Origin: Microvirgula aerodenitrificans DSM 15089
GTDB lineage: Bacteria > Pseudomonadota > Gammaproteobacteria > Burkholderiales > Aquaspirillaceae
Assembly (NCBI RefSeq): GCF_000620105.1
Contig: NZ_JHVK01000003.1
Coordinates: 124,001 to 188,000, forward strand
DNA: 64,000 bases
Reading direction: 5' to 3'
In this document: in pieces, positions 44,330-52,841 of the stretch
Position numbering within the stretch: the stretch's first letter is position 1
Layout: each line of letters starts with the position of its first letter
Position numbers and translations under genes: made by a program
Notes under the pieces: generated by a model
Told to the model about the DNA's origin: nothing
What the model saw: only the letters and a program-made list of their open reading frames with translations
The model's database searches: none

Positions 44330-44614
44330 ATGGACGAGATCCAACAGACCGAATCCACCGAACCCAAGCAAGCTGCCAGGCAACCCAAGGGCAAAAACGA
44401 CAGTGTCGTCATCCACATCAGCAAGGAGCGTGGCGAGGCTGGCGATGTGTTCGTCGGCGTCAATGGCGTGAGCTATCTGATCAAGCGGGGTGTCGACGTG
44501 ACGGTGCCGCGTGCCGTGCTGTCCGTGCTGGAAAACGCGGTTCAGGTCGAGTACGACCCGGAAACGCTCGATCCACGCGAGGTGCCGAGCTATCCGTACA
44601 GCGTGAAGGGCTGA
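44330..44614 (+). CDS. Hypothetical head protein (94 aa)
   Basis: MDEIQQTESTEPKQAARQPKGKNDSVVIHISKERGEAGDVFVGVNGVSYLIKRGVDVTVPRAVLSVLENAVQVEYDPETL contains a small beta domain preceded by a charged tail. Similar proteins follow capsid genes in betaproteobacterial podoviruses and may be capsid decoration or head-completion proteins. AAGGAGCG precedes the ATG. Confidence 0.65.
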   Translation: MDEIQQTESTEPKQAARQPKGKNDSVVIHISKERGEAGDVFVGVNGVSYLIKRGVDVTVPRAVLSVLENAVQVEYDPETLDPREVPSYPYSVKG

Positions 44615-44615
44615 T

Positions 44616-45293
44616 ATGACCTTCCTTGACCTGTGCCGGCGCCTGCGGATGGAGGCCGGCCTGTCTGGTGACGGCCCGACCGCAATCGCCGGCCAGGTCG
44701 GCATCAACGCCAAGTTGATCGCCTGGGTCCGGCAGGGCTATCAGGACATCCTCAATCTGCCGCGTGACTGGGACTTCATGTGGCGTCAGGTCAGTATTGA
44801 TCTGCCGGCTCATGCCGTCCGCGTGGATCTGGCTGGCGACTATCAACTGACCGACGTAGGGCGCATCGTCACCGATACCATGCGTATTGGTGGCGCTCGA
44901 TGCCGGTTCGAGCCTGATTTCAGCCTGCTGTCCGAGATGCTGCCCGGTGCGCGACTCGTCTGGTCCCGGCTCCCTGATCGGCGTATCGCACTGGCGCCCG
45001 CCACTGATACGCCGGTCAGTATGGCATTCGACTACTACCGGGACAGCCATGACCTGATTTCGGATGCTGACGTCCCGCTGATGCCGGCGCCGTATCGCAT
45101 GGCGATTGTCTGGCGAGCGTTGATGCACTACGCCGGGCACGACAGCGCTCCGGATCTGTATGCCACCGGAGAGCGGAACTATCAGCAGTTGCTGGCACAG
45201 ATGGATGCAACCCAGCGGCAGATGTTACGGCGTGGCGGGGTTTCGCTTGATCGCATCGAATCGTTGCCTGCCACCGCTTATCCACTGGCGTAG
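44616..45293 (+). CDS. Head-tail adaptor protein
   Basis: The 225-aa protein TFLDLCRRLRMEAGLSGDGPTAIAGQVGINAKLIAWVRQGYQDILNLPRDWDFMWRQ resembles P22 gp4-like adaptors in the all-helical start with a W/D-rich stretch. Located between head and tail genes. It should bind below the portal ring. Confidence 0.7.
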   Translation: MTFLDLCRRLRMEAGLSGDGPTAIAGQVGINAKLIAWVRQGYQDILNLPRDWDFMWRQVSIDLPAHAVRVDLAGDYQLTDVGRIVTDTMRIGGARCRFEPDFSLLSEMLPGARLVWSRLPDRRIALAPATDTPVSMAFDYYRDSHDLISDADVPLMPAPYRMAIVWRALMHYAGHDSAPDLYATGERNYQQLLAQMDATQRQMLRRGGVSLDRIESLPATAYPLA

Positions 45294-45301
45294 GGGGGCG
45301 A

Positions 45302-47332
45302 ATGAGTCAGATGGATTACACCCCGCTGGCCGGCGGGCTGGACCTGGCTGCCAGCCCGATGCAGATTGCAGCCGGCAGATGCTTGACTGCGGAGAATATC
45401 GAGCAGGTCTATGGCCTGTCCGGGTATCGCCGCGTTGATGGGTACGAACGATTCGATGGCCGCCTGCTGGCATCCACGGCCCGGTACTACATCGCCACGG
45501 CCTGCAACATGACCGCACCGTTGTCGGTTGGCGATATTGCCACTACCCCCAGTGGCTCGGCCGAGATCATGGCAATCGAGGGTGATGTGCTGGTGCTGGT
45601 CAACGTCTCCGGCTCGTTGACCGCCGGTCAGACGCTGTCTGTACTGGCAGAAGCCCGGGCAACGCTGGCTACCGATGCAGCCGCAGGCACGTTTGATTCG
45701 CCGGATTACCGAGCTCGTCGCCGCGCTGCCGTCGCATATCTGCGCGCCAAGATCGGGAAGGTACCGGGCAGCGGCCCGGTGCGCGGCGTCGCGGTATTCA
45801 ACGCCCAGGTGTTTGCGCTACGCGACAATGCCGAGGGGACGGCCGCGGCGCTCTATCGGTCGTCGCTGACCGGCTGGCAGTTGGTCTGTGACCTCTTCCG
45901 CCCCGGCGGCAGCCTGCAGGCGGTAGTAGCAAACTTCATTGGTGCCACTGCTGGCAGGGCCTGGTATGGCTGCGATGGTGTCAATCCGCCATTCAAATGC
46001 GACGGCAGCACAGTGACATTCATGGCGCCAATCATGGGCAGCGAGGCGACCGCGAGCAATGCGGTGACGCCGGCTGCAGGCGACCTGACGTTTACGGTCG
46101 TCGAGACGTCGCGCAGTTGGGCGGTAGGTGACGAGCTGGAGGCGTGGGCCCCGGCCGCGCCGGCCAGTTGGCTGAAGGGCAAAGTCAAAAGCTATTCCGG
46201 TACGACGCTGGTGCTGACCGTGGCCGAGTTTGCCGGTGCCGCGTCGAGCGCCTGGCGCATTGCCCGCGCAGACCGGTCTGACCGGCCTCGCCGTGTGGCT
46301 GAGTTCAAGAACCATCTGTTCCTGGCCTATCCGAACGGGCAACTGCAGCACAGTAACCTGGGAGACCCGATGCGCTACACCACGACTGCGGGGTTGCTCG
46401 GGGTCTCTGACGAGATCACCGGCATGGCATCGCTCAAAGGGGATGTGTTCGCGGTGTTTTGCCGGGGCCGGATCGTGTTTCTTACCGGAGCCAGCAAGGC
46501 CGACTGGCAGTTGGCCACGCACTCGCAGGACATCGGCGCACGAACCAACTCGGCCGTGGAGACTGCCGGTAACGCGCTGTTTCTCGACTCGCGGGGCCTG
46601 ACCAGTCTGGCCGCTACGCAGTCGTTTGGCGGATTCAGCGCGGCACTGCTCAGCCACGCGGCGCAACCGCTGATTGACGCAGCGACGACCAGTGCGATTG
46701 CTGCACGGGCGGTGAAGCGCAAGAACCAGTACCGGATCTACCTGCCCGGCGGAATGGGGATCACTGCTGCCGTGTGGCGACCGGCGCCAGTGATCGAGCC
46801 GAACTCGGTGGCGTTCACGACGTTTCGCTATGAGCACCAGTTCAGCGCATTCGCCAATGGCGATGATGCGGATGGCGATGAATTCAACGTGTTCGGCACT
46901 ACCGATGGCTGGGTAATGCTGGAAGACAGCGGGACATCGTTTGACGGTGCGCCGATTGCCGCCCGGATCGCGCTTCCGTTCCACTACCTCAAGCGGCCGG
47001 CGCAGAAAAAGCGGTTCCACCGTATGGCGTTGGAACTCAATGCGGCAGAGCCGATCGAGCTGCTCGCCCGGCACACATTCGACTACGACGGGCTGCGTTA
47101 TGACCCCTCGATCGTGTACCGCGTCGATGCGCAGCGGCATGGGGCGGCATGGGGCGCCGCCGAGTTCGGTAATGCCATCTGGACCGGGCCAGGGGAGGAC
47201 AGCCCAGTTGTTCACCTCGATGGGGTCGGTACCAGTATTGGGGCGCTGATCTGGCATGAGTCGGACGACACGCCTGCCTTCACCCTCTCGGGCATCAGCC
47301 TGTATTACTCGCTGCGAGGCGAGCAGCGATAA
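45302..47332 (+). CDS. Tail nozzle/stabilisation-like protein
   Basis: The 676-aa protein MSQMDYTPLAGGLDLAASPMQIAAGRCLTAENIEQVYGLSGYRRVDGYERFDG has a beta-rich layout with NHLFLAYPNGQLQHSNLGDPMRY and a late ALIWHESDDTPAFTLSGISLYYSLRGEQR. This order and form match podovirus tail stabilisation/nozzle proteins that open after head assembly. No enzyme motif is visible. Confidence 0.65.
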   Translation: MSQMDYTPLAGGLDLAASPMQIAAGRCLTAENIEQVYGLSGYRRVDGYERFDGRLLASTARYYIATACNMTAPLSVGDIATTPSGSAEIMAIEGDVLVLVNVSGSLTAGQTLSVLAEARATLATDAAAGTFDSPDYRARRRAAVAYLRAKIGKVPGSGPVRGVAVFNAQVFALRDNAEGTAAALYRSSLTGWQLVCDLFRPGGSLQAVVANFIGATAGRAWYGCDGVNPPFKCDGSTVTFMAPIMGSEATASNAVTPAAGDLTFTVVETSRSWAVGDELEAWAPAAPASWLKGKVKSYSGTTLVLTVAEFAGAASSAWRIARADRSDRPRRVAEFKNHLFLAYPNGQLQHSNLGDPMRYTTTAGLLGVSDEITGMASLKGDVFAVFCRGRIVFLTGASKADWQLATHSQDIGARTNSAVETAGNALFLDSRGLTSLAATQSFGGFSAALLSHAAQPLIDAATTSAIAARAVKRKNQYRIYLPGGMGITAAVWRPAPVIEPNSVAFTTFRYEHQFSAFANGDDADGDEFNVFGTTDGWVMLEDSGTSFDGAPIAARIALPFHYLKRPAQKKRFHRMALELNAAEPIELLARHTFDYDGLRYDPSIVYRVDAQRHGAAWGAAEFGNAIWTGPGEDSPVVHLDGVGTSIGALIWHESDDTPAFTLSGISLYYSLRGEQR

Positions 47333-47343
47333 CGGAGAACACG

Positions 47344-48801
47344 ATGGCTCTACTGGCCTCAGGCATCAACACCGGCGCCTCCAGTGCGCAGGACGCCTAT
47401 GCGAAAAACCAGATCAACGATCTGTACAAGAACGTATTGGGTCGTGACGCCGATCAGGCGGGGCTCGACTACTGGACAAAGCAGATGGCGTCCGGCGGCA
47501 TGTCCTATGCGGACGTGCAGAACAGCTTTCTCGGCTCGGCCGAAAACCGGGCCAAGAACGACACGTCCTCGATCATCCAGCAAACCTACAAAAACGTGCT
47601 GGGCCGGGATGCGGATCAGGCTGGTCTCGACTACTGGTCGAAGCAGGGAGACAGTTCCGGTCTGGGTGGCGTGTTTGATGGTATCCGGTCATCTGACGAG
47701 TACCGGGCAAAAAACTCCAGCACGAATGCCATTCAGCAAGATTATCGGAACCTGCTAGGGCGTGACGCCGATCAGGCCGGACTCGACTACTGGTCCGGGC
47801 AAAATCTGAGTGGCGCAGACCGCGGCATGGCTTTCCTCAATTCTGCCGAGTACACCGGTGGAAACGGGGCCGAGTGGGCCCGTGACAAGGCTGCCAGCAC
47901 TGCGGGGACATGGGGTGCGGGATACAGCGGGGTCTACAACCCGAAAACCGGGCAGGTGCAGATCGGCAACCAGTCGTTCGATCCGAATGACTATGCCGGT
48001 ATCTACGGCGCCGCCCATGCAGACGAAATTGCTGCCAGCGGTCTGTCCGCCGCCGATCACTGGAATCAGGTTGGCCAGTTCAAGGGCTACGACTGGGGGT
48101 TGAATGGCATGCAGCAGCAAATCGCCAACCGCACCCCTGCGGGACACTACGACGCGAACGTCAACAGTCAGGTCGACGCGGCGAGCGAGACCATCGAAGG
48201 CCGACTGAAAAACCTGCTCGACCCGAATAACGCTGTGGTTCGCCAGGCCGGTGACCAGGCGCGGATGTCATTCGCCTCGCGTGGGCTGCTCAACAGCAGC
48301 ATGAGCGAACAGGCTGCCATGGAAGCAATGGTGTCCAAGGCAATCGACATCGCCGGTCCTGATGCGCAGCGGTATTTCCAGAACCGGATGAACAACGTCG
48401 ACTGGCAGAACAAATTCGCGCAGGACCAGCAACAACAGAGCTATGCCCTGCAGAACATGGCGGTTCAGCATCAGTACAACCGCGACCTGTCCACGCTGAA
48501 CAACTCGTTTGACACCGGGAAAATCGACCAGACACAGAACTACTCGCTGCGGCAGAACTACCTGTCGGCGATCAGCCAGGCCAACGCGATCTATCAGGAT
48601 AACGTCGCCCGGCTGCAGGCGGCGCAGATGTCCACCAAGGACAAGCAGACTGCGCTCGATGCAGCCAAGACCCTGCGAGACAGCAACATCGCGCTGATGA
48701 ACAGCGCATTTGCCGCGCAGCCGGGCTGGGCCAAAGAGTGGAGCGTTGAGGCTGACAACCCGGACGTCAAGGCTGTGCCGACACAGCCCGGGGGACGCTG
48801 A
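47344..48801 (+). CDS. DUF4214-repeat virion protein
   Basis: The 485-aa protein has three DUF4214 repeats, each with VLGRDADQAGLDYW or LLGRDADQAGLDYW (around residues 29, 85 and 139), then a Gln/Asn-rich helical C-terminal half (MAVQHQYNRDLSTLNNSFDTGKIDQTQNYSLRQNYL). DUF4214 is common in surface and virion proteins and may contact polysaccharide. It probably forms part of the internal or ejected core. Confidence 0.8.
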   Translation: MALLASGINTGASSAQDAYAKNQINDLYKNVLGRDADQAGLDYWTKQMASGGMSYADVQNSFLGSAENRAKNDTSSIIQQTYKNVLGRDADQAGLDYWSKQGDSSGLGGVFDGIRSSDEYRAKNSSTNAIQQDYRNLLGRDADQAGLDYWSGQNLSGADRGMAFLNSAEYTGGNGAEWARDKAASTAGTWGAGYSGVYNPKTGQVQIGNQSFDPNDYAGIYGAAHADEIAASGLSAADHWNQVGQFKGYDWGLNGMQQQIANRTPAGHYDANVNSQVDAASETIEGRLKNLLDPNNAVVRQAGDQARMSFASRGLLNSSMSEQAAMEAMVSKAIDIAGPDAQRYFQNRMNNVDWQNKFAQDQQQQSYALQNMAVQHQYNRDLSTLNNSFDTGKIDQTQNYSLRQNYLSAISQANAIYQDNVARLQAAQMSTKDKQTALDAAKTLRDSNIALMNSAFAAQPGWAKEWSVEADNPDVKAVPTQPGGR

Positions 48802-49697
48802 TGGCATGGACACAGGGGGGCTCGTTCCGTGGGTTGCTGTCAGCCGGCATGGACGCCGCTGATGCACTCGACGAGAACGGATGGGCGACCGCACCCGGGC
48901 AGGAGCGTGGCGGGAATGCAGAGCATGCGGCCGGGCCGGTCAGCGCAGATGCGGCGGCGCGCAGTGCTTCAATGGCAAGTAGCGTACAGGGGGCACTCAA
49001 CTCGACGGCCGGCCGTTGGGCGCGAGCGGTACTGTCTATTGCGGCGCCGCAATTTGGCGTGATGGCCAACATGATGTCGGTCGACCAGAGCCGCCCGGAT
49101 GCGAAAGAATCCACCCTGTCGGCCATGGCCGCGCCGGCAATCGGCATGCTGGGATTCGCCAAACCGGCGCAGGCAATCAGCAGCGCCTATAGCGCAACCA
49201 AATCGGCACAACAAGGCGACTACGCCACGGCGGCAGTCACTGGGCTGCTTGGCATGGGGATGCTCAACGGCGTCACTACCGGCAACCCGTTCGGTGACAT
49301 GGCAGTCTCGCGCGGGCTGCTGGGGATTGCCTCGTTTGCGGACAGCATGCGCGGTGATGATACCGGCGGATGGGGGGTGTCGAGCAGGAACACCAATGCG
49401 GCTGTCGGCTTCAACGACAGTCTGGGCGGGCCGGCCAGCAATGGCGCAGCGAGCAATGGTGCGGACAACGATGGCGGATGGGGCGCGAGCCACCAACGAT
49501 CTGTTAACCGAGCGGTTGGATTCAACAACTCCATGGGAGCGCCGGCATCGAGCAACGACAGTAATCCCAGCGACAACAGCAGCGACAACAGCAGCGACAA
49601 CAGCAGCTCCAGCAGCAGCTCCAGCAGCAGCTCCAGCAGCAGCTCCAGCAGCAGCTCCAGTAGCAGCTCCAGCAGCAGCTCCAGTAGCAGTGAGTAG
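48801..49697 (+). CDS. Ser-rich repeat virion-region protein
   Basis: The 298-aa protein has an alanine/glycine-rich helical N-terminal region and two related blocks (GGWGVSSRNTNAAVGFNDSLGGPASN and GGWGASHQRSVNRAVGFNNSMGAPASS). It ends in an NSSDNSSDNSSSSSSS tail with more than 30 serines. The start shares a base with the previous stop. Such tails are flexible and variable between phages; no enzyme motif. Confidence 0.7.
   Translation: MAWTQGGSFRGLLSAGMDAADALDENGWATAPGQERGGNAEHAAGPVSADAAARSASMASSVQGALNSTAGRWARAVLSIAAPQFGVMANMMSVDQSRPDAKESTLSAMAAPAIGMLGFAKPAQAISSAYSATKSAQQGDYATAAVTGLLGMGMLNGVTTGNPFGDMAVSRGLLGIASFADSMRGDDTGGWGVSSRNTNAAVGFNDSLGGPASNGAASNGADNDGGWGASHQRSVNRAVGFNNSMGAPASSNDSNPSDNSSDNSSDNSSSSSSSSSSSSSSSSSSSSSSSSSSSSSSE
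49569..49692 (+). repeat. Tandem 12-bp repeats (AGCGACAACAGC then AGCAGCAGCTCC)
   Basis: About three copies of the first unit and seven of the second encode the Ser/Asn tail of the overlapping gene. Because the unit is 12 bp, copy change lengthens the tail without frameshift. Slippage variation is expected. Confidence 0.85.
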
Positions 49698-49709
49698 GAG
49701 ATAGGAGAA

Positions 49710-50261
49710 ATGATGGACTTTGACTTCGGATTCAGTGGTGCCGGCAATGACAGTATCGACTACCTGTCCGGCCCATCGGCGGAGGCCGCCGCCGGCACGG
49801 ACATGGTGTCCGGTTCGCCGTTCGGTGACAGCAATGTGGCTGAGCAGATCGGTTTCGGCAGCGGGGCGCTCAGCGGCGGTGATGGCATGTTCGGCTCGCT
49901 CGACGGCTCGTTTATGCCGGCGCTGAGCAGTTTTATGGATGGCGTGAAAGACATTGCCAGCAAGGGCGTTGACCAACTGGAGCAACTGGCCGGGAACAAG
50001 ACCGCCCGGCTGGCGGCTGGCACGATTCTGCCGGCCGTTGGTCAGGCCATGATGGCGAAAGAAGCGATCAAGCAGCGCAACAGACAGCTCGACCGTCAGG
50101 AGCGGAATGCCGCGTGGGCGACACCGCAGCGCGAGCAGTTCCGGCAGGTCTCGCGCCCGACAGGATTGCTGGCCGCTGGCCAGCAGGCCGCACAGCAGCA
50201 GGCTGTTGCTGCCGCCGTCGCCCAGGCCACGCAACAGGAAAAAATCAAGGGGGTTCGCTGA
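49710..50261 (+). CDS. Virion-region protein (183 aa)
   Basis: MMDFDFGFSGAGNDSIDYLSGPSAEAAAGTDMVSGSPFGDSN is disordered and acidic; the C-terminal half is helical (MMAKEAIKQRNRQLDRQERNAAWATPQREQFRQVSRPTGLLAAGQQAAQQQ). TAGGAGAA precedes the ATG. Position suggests a core or ejection protein. Unrecognised. Confidence 0.65.
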   Translation: MMDFDFGFSGAGNDSIDYLSGPSAEAAAGTDMVSGSPFGDSNVAEQIGFGSGALSGGDGMFGSLDGSFMPALSSFMDGVKDIASKGVDQLEQLAGNKTARLAAGTILPAVGQAMMAKEAIKQRNRQLDRQERNAAWATPQREQFRQVSRPTGLLAAGQQAAQQQAVAAAVAQATQQEKIKGVR

Positions 50262-50740
50262 TGGCTGGACTGATCAATAGCGGCATGGCTGAACAGCAGG
50301 GGCAAAGTAGCGGTGGGCAACGCATCTACACCAAGCTGGTACTGATGACCCTGCAGTACCTGATGCAGCGTGACGCGTTCATGCAACTGGTGGCGCAGGC
50401 CCAGCAGGGTGATGCCGGGCAGGCCATTGGCGGCGGCGTGGTTCGTGCGCTGCTGGGGCAGCGCCAGGCGGCGCAGCAGGCAGGTATGCAGATCGACACC
50501 GGCATGCTCTCGGCGGCCAGTGTGGAAATCGCGCAACGCCTGGCGGAAGCATTCGCGCTGCTGGGGGTGGTGCAGGATGCTGAATCGACGGCGCGTGATG
50601 CCATCGAGTACGGCAAAACGCTGACGCAGGGCGGGGGCGGGCAGGCAGCTCCTGCCGACCAAGAGCCCGCCGAGCCGGCGCCTGTTGGCGCGCCTGACGA
50701 GATGGAGCCCGGCATGTCTGCGAACGAGGTGATGCAATGA
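50261..50740 (+). CDS. Virion-region protein (159 aa)
   Basis: MAGLINSGMAEQQGQSSGGQRIYTKLVLMTLQYLMQRDAFMQLVAQAQQGDAGQAIGGGVVRALLGQRQAAQQAGMQIDTGMLSAASVEIAQRLAEAFALLGVV is helical with a Pro/Ala-rich acidic end. ATG overlaps the previous stop by TGATG; the next start overlaps its stop. Related genes lie here in podoviruses with large internal proteins. Confidence 0.65.
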   Translation: MAGLINSGMAEQQGQSSGGQRIYTKLVLMTLQYLMQRDAFMQLVAQAQQGDAGQAIGGGVVRALLGQRQAAQQAGMQIDTGMLSAASVEIAQRLAEAFALLGVVQDAESTARDAIEYGKTLTQGGGGQAAPADQEPAEPAPVGAPDEMEPGMSANEVMQ

Positions 50741-51591
50741 GCGGGCTGATCCAGGCGGGAATCTTGTCCGGGCTGGGCGATATGGCAAAGGCCGCATATG
50801 CGGCCGATGTCTCTGCCGAAACGGCGCAAGCCAAGGCGCGTGCCGATCTGCAGAAAACCCTGCTTGAACAGCAGCTCAAGAATCAGGGCGCCATGGGGGT
50901 GGAGGAAGCCAAAAAGCTGCCGCTCGACATTAGCAACCCACGGGTGCAACAGGCCATTGCGCTGAATACCGGGATGAGTACGCCGGACGTTAAGGGCGTT
51001 GTTGACTCCTTGGGAAGTCCGGATCTGCTTTCACCCGAGAACGCCAAGCTCATGGGGGATCTGTACAAAAAGATTTCTGCTGCCTATGCGCAGCTCAACC
51101 CGGGGCAGGCCTCGGCCGCCAAGAGCCTGGAGGACGCTCGCGGTGCCAAGATCGGCAACGATCTGGATACGATTACGCTCAACGGCGGGGTGCCATTGGG
51201 GGTTCGTCAGCGCTATGAAAGTGCCCGGCGCGGTCTGGCCCCGTACAGCGTGGATGGCGGTGTGCTGTTCAACAGAAATACGGGGGATGTTGGCCAACTA
51301 CCGGAGGTGCCTGGCGGCAAGGTTGCGGCGGAGAACATTCGCACGGCGAATTCCCTGATCGATCTTGTTCGCAACAACGATACTTATATCCGTCAGTACG
51401 AGAAAACGCTGGCGGATCGTTCGGTGCGAGATCAGTCCATTCGCCAAGATGCGAAAGACAAAATTCAGGCGTTGCGCGCAGAAAATGCCGGTTACAAGGG
51501 GCAGATCAATTTGTTGCTCGGCTCCGGGCAAGGGACTACCACGTCAACCGGCCGGCAACGAGGCAACGTGACAGGATTCCTCGGGCAGTAA
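50737..51591 (+). CDS. Virion-region protein (284 aa)
   Basis: MSGLIQAGILSGLGDMAKAAYAADVSAETAQAKARADLQKTLLEQQLKNQGAMGVEEAKKLPLDISNPRVQQAIALNTGMS continues with coiled-coil segments and ends GSGQGTTTSTGRQRGNVTGFLGQ. It resembles internal ejection proteins in layout; function inferred from position only. Confidence 0.6.
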   Translation: MSGLIQAGILSGLGDMAKAAYAADVSAETAQAKARADLQKTLLEQQLKNQGAMGVEEAKKLPLDISNPRVQQAIALNTGMSTPDVKGVVDSLGSPDLLSPENAKLMGDLYKKISAAYAQLNPGQASAAKSLEDARGAKIGNDLDTITLNGGVPLGVRQRYESARRGLAPYSVDGGVLFNRNTGDVGQLPEVPGGKVAAENIRTANSLIDLVRNNDTYIRQYEKTLADRSVRDQSIRQDAKDKIQALRAENAGYKGQINLLLGSGQGTTTSTGRQRGNVTGFLGQ

Positions 51592-51600
51592 ACAGCACAG

Positions 51601-51660
51601 CGCCCCGCCATGAGCGGGGATTCGTTTTTCAGCCTCACGGTTCCGTGGGGCTTTTTTTCG
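51601..51660 (+). terminator. Terminator region after virion block
   Basis: GCCCCGCC...GCGGGG and TCACGGTTCCGTGGGGCTTTTTTTCG form two stems followed by T7, ending the block before the antirepressor genes. Confidence 0.7.
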
Positions 51661-51750
51661 TCCACGGCTAGGGTAGCTCCCGAAAGGGTGGCGCCAAAAT
51701 CTCCCGCAACGCTGCCGGCCGTGGACATCTATTTGCGGGTGGAGATCGAC

Positions 51751-52266
51751 ATGATGCAAATCATCAAAGCTGAGTTCGACGGCCATACCATGCAATTCCG
51801 TGAGGATGGCTGGTTCAATGCCACGGTGGCAGCAGAGCGTTTTGGCAAACGGGTAGACCATTGGCTGGCCAACCGGGAAACCGACCAATACATCACCGCC
51901 CTGTCCGAGCTGCTTAATACCCGGAATTCCGGGGAATTAATCCATGCCCGCAAGGGGCGTAACGGCGGGACATGGCTGCACCCTAAATTGGCGGTCGCAT
52001 TCGCCCGCTGGCTTGATGTGCGCTTTGCCGTCTGGTGCGACATGCAGATCGACGGCCTGTTGCGCACTGGCTACGTGCGTATCACGGAAGAGGAGCGCAG
52101 CTACTGGCAGCAGATGATTGCACTCGAAGTGACTGACGCCGAATCAAAGGTGCACGCCTCGCTTGGCTCTCGCCTGATGTTGGCCAGGAAAAAAATGCTG
52201 CCGATGATCCGTGGCGAGCGGTCCCGGCTCAAGGCGCTGATGCAGTCATCCCTACTGCTCGAATGA
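51751..52266 (+). CDS. KilA-N domain protein
   Basis: The 171-aa protein MMQIIKAEFDGHTMQFREDGWFNATVAAERFGKRVDHWLANRETDQYITALSELL ... RKGRNGGTWLHPKLAVAFARWLDVRFAVWCDMQIDGLL is a KilA-N domain (DNA-binding antirepressor family). It ends in SSLLLE, close to the PLLLE end of the downstream Rha gene, suggesting module exchange. GGTGGAG precedes ATG 51751. It lies between structural genes, unlike normal early-region regulators. Confidence 0.88.
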   Translation: MMQIIKAEFDGHTMQFREDGWFNATVAAERFGKRVDHWLANRETDQYITALSELLNTRNSGELIHARKGRNGGTWLHPKLAVAFARWLDVRFAVWCDMQIDGLLRTGYVRITEEERSYWQQMIALEVTDAESKVHASLGSRLMLARKKMLPMIRGERSRLKALMQSSLLLE

Positions 52267-52341
52267 TGTCATGCCGCGTGTCTGCAAAAGCCAATTTTGG
52301 ACTTTGATGATAAAACAATGGCTTACGAGATAATTTTTCGA

Positions 52342-52360
52342 GACCGTCAAATTGACGGTC
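52342..52360. promoter_or_regulatory. Perfect 19-nt palindrome GACCGTCAA-A-TTGACGGTC
   Basis: The centred palindrome lies in the disrupted N-terminal part of the Rha locus. A close copy (17 of 19) lies at 59959-59977, upstream of the CRISPR leader. Either an operator or a conserved coding tract (TVKLTV in one frame). Confidence 0.55.
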
Positions 52361-52374
52361 AGCGTTCCTCCATT

Positions 52375-52769
52375 GACGGGCCGTTGACCGCCTTGATTGC
52401 GGGGATGAGTTTTGGCGACGCAATTTTGCGTCACGAGATTACATCGATGATCGCGGCAAGCGCTGGCGCTTGGTGGAGATGACCAAAGACGGTTTCATGT
52501 TTCTGGTGATGGGTTTTACTGGCAAGCAGGCCGGACGTATCAAGGTGGCCTTCATCGACGCTTTCAACGCCATGGCCGAGCACATCAAGCTCCAAGCCAC
52601 CAGCGTATGGCGCGAGTACCAGGCTGCCGTGGTTGACTACAAAAAGGGCGAGGCGATGGCCAGCATCTTTGGTCGAGGGCTGAGGCAGTGGGGCGTCATC
52701 AAGCCCGTGAAGGCGGCCCGGCTCGCCACGCTTGAGAGCAGGATGCAGATGCCGCTGTTGCTTGAATAG
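52375..52769 (+). pseudogene. Rha-family regulator with disrupted N-terminus
   Basis: Reading back from the in-frame stop at 52374 gives RAVDRLDCGDEFWRRNFASRDYIDDRGKRWRLVEMTKDGFMFLVMGFTGKQAGRIKVAFIDAFNAMAEHI, the body of the phage regulatory protein Rha, ending RLATLESRMQMPLLLE. The N-terminal DNA-binding part is cut by a stop and frame break; upstream TVKLTVSVP lies in another frame. The first usable start (TTG 52470) would give a 99-aa fragment. Its last codons are repeated beside the CRISPR array. Confidence 0.75.
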
Positions 52770-52803
52770 CTCGCCTAACGGTGGGTTTTTTTATTGTCTA
52801 TTC

Positions 52804-52823
52804 ACCCGCTTCGGCGGGTTTTT
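52804..52823 (+). terminator. Hairpin ACCCGCT/GGCGGGT before giant gene
   Basis: Stem plus TTTTTG lead into TGGAGACC and the start of the giant gene, another hairpin-plus-RBS unit. Confidence 0.6.
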
Positions 52824-52841
52824 GCATTTCTGGAGACCGGC

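Noticed and set aside
49569-49692. CRISPR-like short tandem repeats
   Set aside because: Unit is 12 bp, coding for Ser, with no spacers.
52297-52482. Separate small gene upstream of Rha
   Set aside because: It is a frame-shifted stretch covering the disrupted Rha start; its last part overlaps the true Rha reading in another frame.
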